8,034 nt of DNA, taken from assembly GCA_003486665.1 (NCBI GenBank), contig DNGF01000266.1:1-8034 (forward strand), in the 5' to 3' direction. This document shows positions 1 to 5,640 of this stretch, one piece after another (position 1 is the first letter of the stretch; every line of letters begins with the position of its first letter). The position numbers and the translations under genes are program-made. The notes under the pieces are model-generated. The model did no database searches and was not told where the DNA came from. It was given only the letters and a program-made list of their open reading frames with translations. Source of the stretch: Oscillospiraceae bacterium. Its GTDB lineage: Bacteria; Bacillota; Clostridia; Oscillospirales; Acutalibacteraceae.

Positions 1-1
1 G

Positions 2-778
2 TTCAACTGCAACCCCGAGGGGCCGATGCACTGGTTCTACCGCGAGTGGATCCTCAAGGCGCAGAAGAAAAACTGTCTTTACCTCCACTTCACGATGCAC
101 GACAATCCGTCGCTGACAAAAAAGATAATACAGCGTTACGAAAGCCTGTACTCAGGCGCCTTTTACAAGAGGTTTGTTGAGGGTAAGTGGGTCGCGGCTC
201 AGGGTGTTGTTTATCCCATGTTCAACGAAGATATCCATGTTGTAAATCCCCCCGAAGCGGGATTTTTTACAAGGTTCTTCATCTCCTGCGACTACGGAAC
301 GGTCAATCCGTGTTCGTTCGGTCTTTGGGGCGAATATGAGCATAAATGGTACAGGATCCGCGAGTATTATTTTGACTCCCGTAAAAAGGGTGAGCAGCGA
401 ACCGATGCCGAGCATTATGAAGAGCTTGAAAAGCTTGCCGGGGATCTCGATATCGAGGCGGTCATCGTTGACCCCTCGGCGGCGAGCTTCATTCAATGTA
501 TCCGCAGAAAAGGACGATTCACGGTGATTCCTGCCAAGAATGATGTTGTTGACGGAATCAGGCAGGTTTCCGATGCCCTCAAGCAACGGCTGATTTATTT
601 TTCGCCGGAGTGCAGGGACACTCTCCGTGAATTTTCGCTTTACAAGTGGGACGACAAAGCGATTCGGGACGCACCGCGAAAGGAAAATGACCATGCAATG
701 GACGATATAAGGTACTTCGTCACAACAGCGCTGAACGCGCCCGAAAATGATTTTTTCGTCATGAGCGTTTCAAGATAA
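2..778 (+). CDS. Phage terminase large subunit, C-terminal part (5' end outside window)
   Basis: This is the motor and nuclease that pumps phage DNA into the prohead through the portal and cuts it. The frame is open to the left edge, so the N-terminal ATPase with Walker A and B is missing from view. The first visible residues, NCNPEGPMHWFYREW, match the NPxGPxHW coupling-motif region after Walker B in PBSX-type large terminases. The RNase H-like nuclease domain follows. Counting from the Met at nt 26, its likely metal-binding acids are D89 in ISCDYGTVNP, D149 in VIVDPSAAS, and D226/D227 in NDHAMDDIRY. All three stations are present and the protein ends about 24 residues later, so the C-terminus looks intact. 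The Met at nt 26 lies inside the conserved motif and is not a start. The portal gene follows after a 72-nt gap that holds a hairpin. The family call is firm; activity is inferred from the intact motifs. Confidence 0.93.
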   Translation, partial: FNCNPEGPMHWFYREWILKAQKKNCLYLHFTMHDNPSLTKKIIQRYESLYSGAFYKRFVEGKWVAAQGVVYPMFNEDIHVVNPPEAGFFTRFFISCDYGTVNPCSFGLWGEYEHKWYRIREYYFDSRKKGEQRTDAEHYEELEKLAGDLDIEAVIVDPSAASFIQCIRRKGRFTVIPAKNDVVDGIRQVSDALKQRLIYFSPECRDTLREFSLYKWDDKAIRDAPRKENDHAMDDIRYFVTTALNAPENDFFVMSVSR

Positions 779-785
779 CGCTCGC

Positions 786-823
786 GCAGCCGCCGAGGGA
801 TTATTCAAAGAATCGGCGGTTGC
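786..823 (+). other. Hairpin between terminase and portal genes
   Basis: The arms GCAGCCGCCGA (786-796) and TCGGCGGTTGC (813-823) pair over 11 bp with a single G-U wobble. The 16-nt loop can itself fold further (ATTC/GAAT around AAA at 803-813). No T-run follows on either strand, so this is not a standard intrinsic terminator. It sits just upstream of the portal ribosome binding site at 837-845 and leaves that site exposed. It might stabilise or process the mRNA, or attenuate between packaging and head genes. The structure is seen in the sequence; the role is unknown. Confidence 0.6.
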
Positions 824-836
824 TTCCACAAAAAAG

Positions 837-845
837 AAAGGAGGA
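837..845 (+). promoter_or_regulatory. Ribosome binding site deciding the GTG start of the portal gene
   Basis: AAAGGAGGA is a near-perfect Shine-Dalgarno sequence ending 5 nt before GTG at 851. It supports this non-ATG start, since no in-frame ATG with comparable spacing is nearby. Confidence 0.85.
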
Positions 846-850
846 TTTCA

Positions 851-2002
851 GTGGGAATATTCAAGAAATTATCCGCTGCAAAAACCGCGGTTTCGGCACC
901 GCAAACCTACAAGAAAAATCCTTTCAGTCTTCTTGACAGCTACACGCCCCTCACAACGATGCAGAACAGTCTTTATCGCGAGCTTCGCGAAGCTATCCCG
1001 ATCATTGACACCGCGATTTACAAAATCATCAGGCTCACGGGCGGTTTCCACGTCGAATGCAGCAGCAAAGCGTGCGAAAAGGAGCTTTGCCGCTTTCTCT
1101 CCGAGGTTCGGGTAGGTTCGGGTCAGCAGGGCATAAACGCCTTTATGTCCGCTTATTTTGAGCAGCTTCTGACCTACGGAACGGCGGTCGGCGAAATGAT
1201 AACCGACTCAAGCGGCAGCTTTAAGGCTCTTTACAATGCGTCAATTGACGACATTGAGCTGAAGCGCGGCGACGACGGCTTTTCAAGCATCGTCTGCGTG
1301 CGCGAGCTTGCCGAATCGAAGCCTGTAGCCTATCCTCAGCTTGTTCTGCTCTCGGTACTCAATCCCGAAGCCGGTCAGCTCACGGGCAACTCTCTTCTTA
1401 AGGGTCTGCCCTTTGTCAGCAACGTGCTTATGAAGATCTACAACACGATCGGAATAAACTGGGAGCGCGTAGGCAACGTCAGATTCGCCGTTACCTACAA
1501 GCCGCAGAACGATGTTGTTGACCGAGCATATGCCAAGGACAGGGCGCAGCAGGTCGCGCGTGAATGGAGTGAGGCTATGCAGCCCGGCAATCAGGTCAGA
1601 GATTTTGTTGCCGTCGGCGATGTCAGCATCAAGGCGATAGGAGCCGACAATCAGATCCTTGACAGTGAGGTTCCCGTCCGCCAGATGCTTGAACAGATCG
1701 TTGCAAAGACGGGTCTTCCGCCGTTTATGCTCAGTCTGAGCTGGTCGTCAACGGAGAGAATGTCATCTCAGCAGGCAGATGTGCTGACGAGCGAGCTTGA
1801 GGCTTACCGCCGACTGCTCACGCCCGTTATTGAAAAAATCTGCCGCTTCTGGATGATTACAAACGGAAAGAATGAAAGCTTTTCCGTTGAATGGGATGAC
1901 ATCACGCTTCAGGATGAGGTTGAATTGGCAAAGGCACGCCTTTACCGCGCACAGAGTGAAAGGATTGAACAGGAGTTGAAATCAGTTGAACAAAGCATTT
2001 AA
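851..2002 (+). CDS. Phage portal protein
   Basis: The portal is a dodecameric ring at one vertex of the head. It is the channel for DNA, the docking site for the terminase and the seat of the neck proteins. The 383-residue product is within the usual range, on the short side for HK97-type portals. Recognisable portal features are the early helix after the N-terminal arm (IPIIDTAIYKIIRLTGG, about 49-65), the GQLTGNSLLKGLPFV segment entering the long stem helix (about 175-205), and GLPPFMLSLSWSSTERMSSQ (about 288-307) followed by a long helix, typical of the wing and crown. The acidic segment at 345-383 probably forms the C-terminal crown helices. The start is GTG with a strong ribosome binding site. 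The last 17 nt overlap the protease gene, which implies translational coupling. Position directly after the terminase strengthens the call. Confidence 0.93.
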   Translation: MGIFKKLSAAKTAVSAPQTYKKNPFSLLDSYTPLTTMQNSLYRELREAIPIIDTAIYKIIRLTGGFHVECSSKACEKELCRFLSEVRVGSGQQGINAFMSAYFEQLLTYGTAVGEMITDSSGSFKALYNASIDDIELKRGDDGFSSIVCVRELAESKPVAYPQLVLLSVLNPEAGQLTGNSLLKGLPFVSNVLMKIYNTIGINWERVGNVRFAVTYKPQNDVVDRAYAKDRAQQVAREWSEAMQPGNQVRDFVAVGDVSIKAIGADNQILDSEVPVRQMLEQIVAKTGLPPFMLSLSWSSTERMSSQQADVLTSELEAYRRLLTPVIEKICRFWMITNGKNESFSVEWDDITLQDEVELAKARLYRAQSERIEQELKSVEQSI

Positions 2003-2951
2003 GTCAAGCGTTTCTCCCTGCGAAGTGACCGCCGAGGATCTTGAACAGATAAACCGCTACACGGTCAAGGAGCTTTCCGCCGATGAGGTTTACTGCTTCA
2101 ACGTGATTCTCTGCGACAATGACATTGACCGCGACGGCGAACGCTTCTCAAACGAGGCGCTCATTCAGCTTGCCGAGCTTTTCGTGGGTGTGACGGGTAT
2201 TTTTGATCACGACCCCAAAAGCTCAAACCAGACGGCAAGAATTTACCGCGCGGAATGCACCGCAATTCCCGACAGAAAGAATTCGGTCGGCGAGGAATAC
2301 AGATGCGTCAAGGCGAGAGCCTATATGCCGCTTACGGAAAAGAACGCCGATCTTATCAGCGACATAAACGCAGGCATCAAGAAAGAGGTAAGCGTAAGCT
2401 GCGCCGTCGATTCTTTCACCTGCTCGGTATGCGGCAGCGACATGAGGTATGACCCGTGTCACCATGTCAAAGGCGAAACCTATGACGGCAAGCTCTGCTA
2501 CTGCACGCTTTCACAGATCAACGACGCCTATGAGTGGTCGTTTGTCGCCGTACCGGCTCAGGTCAACGCAGGAGTTACCAAAAGCTACACAAAGGAGATT
2601 GAAAAAATGGAAAACTGTATCAAGGCAATAAAGGACGGCAATGCCGTCAAGCTCACGGAATCCGAATCAAAGCAGCTTTCCGAATACATCAAAAAGCTTG
2701 AAAAGCAGGCGCAGGACGGTATCGTTTACCGCCGCGCTCTTACGGAGGAAACGACAAAATATGCCGTACTTTCCGTCCCCTCTCTTTCGGGCGAGAGCAT
2801 TGAAAAGATGTGTTCGGGAGTTGAAACGGACGAGCTTATTAAAATCAGAAACGCATTCAGAAAGAAAGCGGAGGATGTAATTCCCCTTGCTCCCCAGCTG
2901 AAAGCAAAGAAAGAGAAGAATACAAACACAAACAATGAATTTAAATTTTAA
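1986..2951 (+). CDS. HK97-type prohead protease with Cys-rich insert and scaffold-like C-terminus
   Basis: The likely role is to cleave capsid and scaffold segments inside the prohead so that it can mature. The N-terminal half (about 35-200) shows the S78-like pattern: CDNDIDRDGERF (43-54), GIFDHDP with candidate catalytic H75, KKEVSVSCAV with S136 (or S138), and AYEWSFVAVPAQVNAGV with E183. These suggest a Ser-His-Glu triad, assigned by motif order only. Between Ser and Glu lies an insert with C146, C149, C158, H159, H160, C171 and C173, which could bind zinc. Residues from about 208 on are charged and mostly helical with a Lys/Asn-rich tail, like a delta or scaffold domain. Start is TTG at 1986, with AGGAG at 1971-1975 and 10-nt spacing, overlapping the portal gene by 17 nt. 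A strong internal start at 2607 may give a separate scaffold. The capsid gene follows 12 nt later, as expected for this family. The protease call is fairly firm; the triad is inferred. Confidence 0.83.
   Translation: MNKAFKSSVSPCEVTAEDLEQINRYTVKELSADEVYCFNVILCDNDIDRDGERFSNEALIQLAELFVGVTGIFDHDPKSSNQTARIYRAECTAIPDRKNSVGEEYRCVKARAYMPLTEKNADLISDINAGIKKEVSVSCAVDSFTCSVCGSDMRYDPCHHVKGETYDGKLCYCTLSQINDAYEWSFVAVPAQVNAGVTKSYTKEIEKMENCIKAIKDGNAVKLTESESKQLSEYIKKLEKQAQDGIVYRRALTEETTKYAVLSVPSLSGESIEKMCSGVETDELIKIRNAFRKKAEDVIPLAPQLKAKKEKNTNTNNEFKF
2591..2597 (+). promoter_or_regulatory. Internal ribosome binding site within the protease gene
   Basis: AAAGGAG lies 9 nt before an in-frame ATG at 2607, exactly at the boundary between the protease fold and the scaffold-like C-terminus. 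It is stronger than the site serving the gene's own TTG start, suggesting internal initiation. Confidence 0.55.
2607..2951 (+). CDS. Possible nested in-frame scaffold protein (114 aa)
   Basis: Reading from the internal ATG gives a 114-residue protein starting MENCIKAIKDGNAV, identical to the C-terminus of the protease. It is rich in charged residues, predicted mostly helical (about 20-50 and 70-95 of the nested product), and ends in a Lys/Asn-rich tail. In phage lambda the scaffold Nu3 is made from an in-frame start inside protease gene C. The same arrangement would supply excess scaffold over protease here. Evidence is the well-spaced AAAGGAG, the position just after the protease fold ends (VPAQVNAGVTKSY), and the lack of any separate scaffold gene before the capsid gene. 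The alternative is that this is only a delta domain of the protease precursor and the ribosome binding site is fortuitous. Confidence 0.5.
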   Translation: MENCIKAIKDGNAVKLTESESKQLSEYIKKLEKQAQDGIVYRRALTEETTKYAVLSVPSLSGESIEKMCSGVETDELIKIRNAFRKKAEDVIPLAPQLKAKKEKNTNTNNEFKF

Positions 2952-2963
2952 GGAGGATCCGAA

Positions 2964-4016
2964 ATGGGTTTTGATAATTTAAGACTTGAAAAAGGAATGT
3001 ACGGCACAGGCCGCAGCTTTACACAGGTTTTGGAGGGCATTGACCCCTCGGAAAATTACAGAGGAACAGAGCTTGAGGGACTCGACGCATATCAGCGTCA
3101 GCTTAAGCGTTTCGGCATCAAGCCGCAGGGAGCCGACAGCTCAGTTGTGGGCAAGTTTTTCCAGACAAGCGACGCCGCGGTGCTTTTCCCGGAGTATGTT
3201 TCAAGAGCGGTGCGCTACGGCATGGACGAGGCAAGCTTTCTTCCCGATATCATTGCCGCAACAACAAATATTGACTCGCTCGATTACCGCGCAATGAACC
3301 TCGAAATGACATCGGCAAACGCCGAGATGAAAGTCTTCAAGGAGGGCGATACACTTGAAACAGCCGACTTTAAGGTGAGCGACAGAACAATTCGCCTTAA
3401 GAAAAGAGGCAAGCTGATCACCACCTCTTACGATGTGCTTCGCTTCCAGCGCCTTGACGTTGTTTCGATCGCACTCAAGAGAATCGGTTCATACCTTGCC
3501 CAGAGCCTTATGGCTGACGCGGTTGACGTTCTCATCAACGGCGACGGAGGTAAAAACAAAGCCGAAGTCTGCGCTCTTGCGGCAGACGAATATACATACG
3601 ATGACCTCATCGACTTCTGGAACAAGTTTGCTCCCTACGAGCTTAACACGATCCTTGCTTCACCGACCGTAACAGCAACGGTGCTTAAGATGACAGAGTT
3701 CAGAGATGCCGCCGCAGGACTCAATTTCCACGGAACAGGCAAGCTTATCACCCCGTTCGGTGCAAATCTCATCAAGTCGTCCCATGTCACAGACCCCGGC
3801 ATGATGATCGGACTTGACAAGAGCTGTGCGCTTGAAATGGTCAAGGTCGGCGACATTGAAACCGATTACGGCAAGCTCGTTGACCGTCAGCTTGAGCAGA
3901 TCGCAATTACTTCCATCACCGGATTTGCAAAGATCCTTCCCGGCGCAGTGAAGACTCTTGCACCTGCCAAGATCGAAACAGGATCAGACAGCGGCTCAAC
4001 GGTGGATTCGGAATGA
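2964..4016 (+). CDS. Major capsid protein, HK97 fold
   Basis: This is the shell subunit of the head. The 350-residue length is normal for the family. Residues 1 to about 65 form a charged arm that may act as the scaffold-interacting segment removed by the protease; no cleavage site can be assigned. An E-loop-like stretch lies around 118-150 (FKEGDTLETADFKVSDRTI, then a basic strand). The long spine helix is about 164-192, ending INGDGG. P- and A-domain segments follow, including TILASPTVTATVL (229-241) and SSHVTDPGMMIGLDKSCALEM (272-292). The Ser/Thr/Asp-rich end (from about 335) looks disordered. AAGGAGG at 2950-2956, 7 nt before ATG, is the strongest start signal of the operon, as expected for the most abundant product. 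The stop overlaps the next gene through ATGA. No fused decoration domain is seen. Confidence 0.92.
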   Translation: MGFDNLRLEKGMYGTGRSFTQVLEGIDPSENYRGTELEGLDAYQRQLKRFGIKPQGADSSVVGKFFQTSDAAVLFPEYVSRAVRYGMDEASFLPDIIAATTNIDSLDYRAMNLEMTSANAEMKVFKEGDTLETADFKVSDRTIRLKKRGKLITTSYDVLRFQRLDVVSIALKRIGSYLAQSLMADAVDVLINGDGGKNKAEVCALAADEYTYDDLIDFWNKFAPYELNTILASPTVTATVLKMTEFRDAAAGLNFHGTGKLITPFGANLIKSSHVTDPGMMIGLDKSCALEMVKVGDIETDYGKLVDRQLEQIAITSITGFAKILPGAVKTLAPAKIETGSDSGSTVDSE

Positions 4017-4396
4017 GCTGCTGGGAGGTAAAGGACTATCTCGGCGAGCTTACGGACATTACGGCATACAAGGAAGAAGAAATTCTTCCTTTATGCCGCT
4101 CCTGCGTCAAAGAGATCGAGTCTAAGCTGAAGCCCGATGCAGACAGGCGCGATTACCGCGTTGTTGCAGCCGCCGCAGGGCTTGCCTACTACAAGCTCGC
4201 GCTGAAAAAGACTTTCTCCGACAGTGAATCCGAGATCACAAGCTTTAAAGCGGGCGATGTCAGCATCGAGCAGGATAATAAAAGCAACGAAGAGATTCTT
4301 GCAAAGGCGGAAGCCTTTTATGAAAAGAAAATGGCGGAGATCATTCCGCTGTGCAAGGACGACAGCTTTGCATTCAATCAGATAAAGGTGATGTAA
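4013..4396 (+). CDS. Head-tail connector (gp6/gp15-like adaptor)
   Basis: The 127-residue product follows the capsid gene with a 4-nt ATGA overlap, so its translation is coupled to that of the capsid. It has the look of the small all-helical adaptor that forms a ring below the portal (HK97 gp6 or SPP1 gp15 type). An N-terminal helix carries DYLGELTDI, a helix with CRSCVKEIESKL spans about 28-39, and a small-residue helix VVAAAAGLAYYKLAL spans about 50-64. Then comes a loop with SFKAGDVSIEQ (77-87) and a final long helix of about 92-112. The SFxxGDVSI loop with flanking helices recurs in such adaptors. Only a weak ribosome binding site (GGTGGA, 4001-4006) is present. Position and helix pattern support the call; the exact subfamily is uncertain. 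Confidence 0.72.
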   Translation: MSCWEVKDYLGELTDITAYKEEEILPLCRSCVKEIESKLKPDADRRDYRVVAAAAGLAYYKLALKKTFSDSESEITSFKAGDVSIEQDNKSNEEILAKAEAFYEKKMAEIIPLCKDDSFAFNQIKVM

Positions 4397-4397
4397 A

Positions 4398-4727
4398 ATG
4401 ACTCTTAAATCAATGTTTGATAAATTCGGTCAGGAGGTAACTCTCAAAACCGACGACGGCTGGAGCAGTCCGATTTTCGGCGCATTTATTCAGCCGCTGA
4501 GATATAAAAACAAGATGTATCTTAACGGTGTAAATACGGTCATCGGCTTCAACAGTCAGGGACATTATCTTTATATCGGTCCGCCGGATCACAATCCGCA
4601 GGCGGAAGACTGTCACATTGAGTCAAACGGCAAAAAATACACCGTTGACCGATGCGAAAAGGTTTATTTCAAAAATGAGGTTGTCTATATTTGGGCAATA
4701 ATACGAGAAATTGTGGAGGTTGATTGA
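4398..4727 (+). CDS. Head-closure / neck protein (gp16-like stopper), tentative
   Basis: The 109-residue, beta-rich product starts 1 nt after the stop of the adaptor gene, with AAAGGTG (4384-4390) as ribosome binding site. The opening MTLKSMFDKFGQEVTLKT and the pattern of short strands ending in KKYTVDRCEKVYFKNEVVYIWAIIREI resemble small head-closure (stopper) proteins that cap the neck after packaging. In those families an N-terminal strand is followed by a compact beta-barrel whose later part often concerns the point where the particle stores position information (here IGPPDHNP, about 56-63, then a turn). Place in the operon, between adaptor and tail-terminator-like genes, is the main support. 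A minor tail or other neck protein is possible. Confidence 0.55.
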   Translation: MTLKSMFDKFGQEVTLKTDDGWSSPIFGAFIQPLRYKNKMYLNGVNTVIGFNSQGHYLYIGPPDHNPQAEDCHIESNGKKYTVDRCEKVYFKNEVVYIWAIIREIVEVD

Positions 4728-5560
4728 TGGACAGCATAGTTTCACTTCCGATACGCATTGTTGATTGGCTCGGCAAGCAGAGCGACATGAAGGATCTGAC
4801 ATTTTTTGTCGAATATCCTCCGATAAACAAGGCTGTTCCCCTGAAAAAAGCCATAGTTGCCGTCGGCATCGACAGCATTGAAATCACCGATAAATTTGTC
4901 GCGAACGATGACGGTGTTCTTGAAAAACAGGAATACTGCCGCACGGCGATGATAAAAGCGAATCTGAGTATCTGCGTTCCGTTCTCCAAGGGCGGTCAGG
5001 CGTGCCACGACATTTTTACAAGAATTGCGGACGCGCTGACATTCAGAACGAACCTTAATATTGAAAAGTCGGGCTGTGAGGATATCACCTCCGACCGCGA
5101 CACGGACGCACTCGTGATGAACGGTTGGTTTTTGATGAATGCCGATTTCTGCCCTGCCGCAAGCACCGACGAAAACTACGCAAGCTTTCTCGACAAAAAG
5201 CTTCTCTGCGGCAGTCACATCAGGAACAGTGAGATCCATGTCACCGCCGAGGATAAAGAAAAATGGAATTCACCCTTTGAGGCAGGCTTTTACATCGGCA
5301 CAGGCATAGCGTCGCGCTCGGTTTCCGTCGGCTTCAAGCCGCAGCTTGTTATACTCATGGCTGCGGGCAAGCCGCCTGTTTCCGTTGACTTCACAAAAAG
5401 CACCTGCAAAAGCTATATGGCAGCCGCAAACGAAACGCTCAGCTCTCTCGGACTGTCGCTGACCTCAACGGGATTCAAAATTTCCGGCACGACCTCCGGC
5501 AACGTGACAAGCGATTTTAACGCCGCCGGAGTATCGTATATTTACCTCGCTTTCAAGTAA
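4727..5560 (+). CDS. Connector or tail-terminator-like protein fused to a tail-fibre-like domain
   Basis: The last gene of the head operon encodes 277 residues. I chose ATG 4727 over the adjacent TTG 4724 because GGAGGT (4715-4720) then has 6-nt spacing; the ATG overlaps the previous stop as TGATG. Residues 1-155 contain LPIRIVDWLG, FFVEYPPINKAVPLKKAIVA and CVPFSKGGQACHDIFTRIAD, and look like the tail-completion or tail-terminator class placed after the head-closure gene. Residues 160-180 (HIRNSEIHVTAEDKEKW) match the HVTxEDKxKW hinge seen in Firmicutes fibre and baseplate proteins. Residues 185-277 are glycine- and serine-rich strands (VGFKPQLVILMA, DFNAAGVSYIYLAFK) typical of fibre-tip domains. 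Normally such domains sit on separate proteins at the far end of the tail operon, so this join is odd. It may be a natural two-domain neck appendage or the scar of a deletion. The N-terminal function is tentative. Confidence 0.6.
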   Translation: MDSIVSLPIRIVDWLGKQSDMKDLTFFVEYPPINKAVPLKKAIVAVGIDSIEITDKFVANDDGVLEKQEYCRTAMIKANLSICVPFSKGGQACHDIFTRIADALTFRTNLNIEKSGCEDITSDRDTDALVMNGWFLMNADFCPAASTDENYASFLDKKLLCGSHIRNSEIHVTAEDKEKWNSPFEAGFYIGTGIASRSVSVGFKPQLVILMAAGKPPVSVDFTKSTCKSYMAAANETLSSLGLSLTSTGFKISGTTSGNVTSDFNAAGVSYIYLAFK

Positions 5561-5570
5561 ATCTCATTTC

Positions 5571-5587
5571 AAGGCAACGCCGCACAA
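5571..5587 (+). repeat. Direct repeat copy 1 (17 nt)
   Basis: AAGGCAACGCCGCACAA matches 7960-7976 at 15 of 17 positions in the same orientation. It lies between the head operon stop and the terminator. With copy 2 it brackets the glycosyltransferase pair. It could belong to a dispersed intergenic repeat family, or mark an element boundary. Confidence 0.6.
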
Positions 5588-5592
5588 TCGGC

Positions 5593-5640
5593 AAAAAGGG
5601 ACTGCCGCATTTAACACCGAATGCGACAGCCCCTATTTTT
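5593..5640. terminator. Bidirectional intrinsic terminator between convergent operons
   Basis: The arms 5598-5611 and 5620-5633 form a 14-bp stem with a loop of about 8 nt. On the + strand two positions are mismatched (A-C at 5601/5630 and C-A at 5605/5626), and T-A-TTTTT follows (5634-5640). On the - strand both become G-U wobbles, so the RNA stem is continuous, and it is followed by TTTTT (complement of 5593-5597). The structure therefore ends the glycosyltransferase transcript 6 nt after its stop codon and, less perfectly, the head operon from the other side. Confidence 0.85.

Noticed and set aside
152..694. Long open frame on the - strand opposite the terminase
   Set aside because: It lies wholly against a gene with clear terminase motifs, has no family features and no ribosome binding site worth noting; it is a coding shadow.
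786..823. Hairpin as a rho-independent terminator
   Set aside because: No T-run follows the stem on either strand and the downstream portal gene appears to belong to the same operon.
2964..4016. Capsid gene as an encapsulin nanocompartment
   Set aside because: The HK97 fold is shared, but terminase, portal, protease and connector genes surround it, so a DNA-packaging head is the better reading.
4724..4726. TTG as start of the last phage gene
   Set aside because: Spacing from GGAGGT would be only 3 nt; the adjacent ATG at 4727 has 6-nt spacing.
4742..5239. 165-codon open frame on the - strand opposite the last phage gene
   Set aside because: It is antisense to a gene with consistent start signals and recognisable motifs, and its own translation shows no domain.
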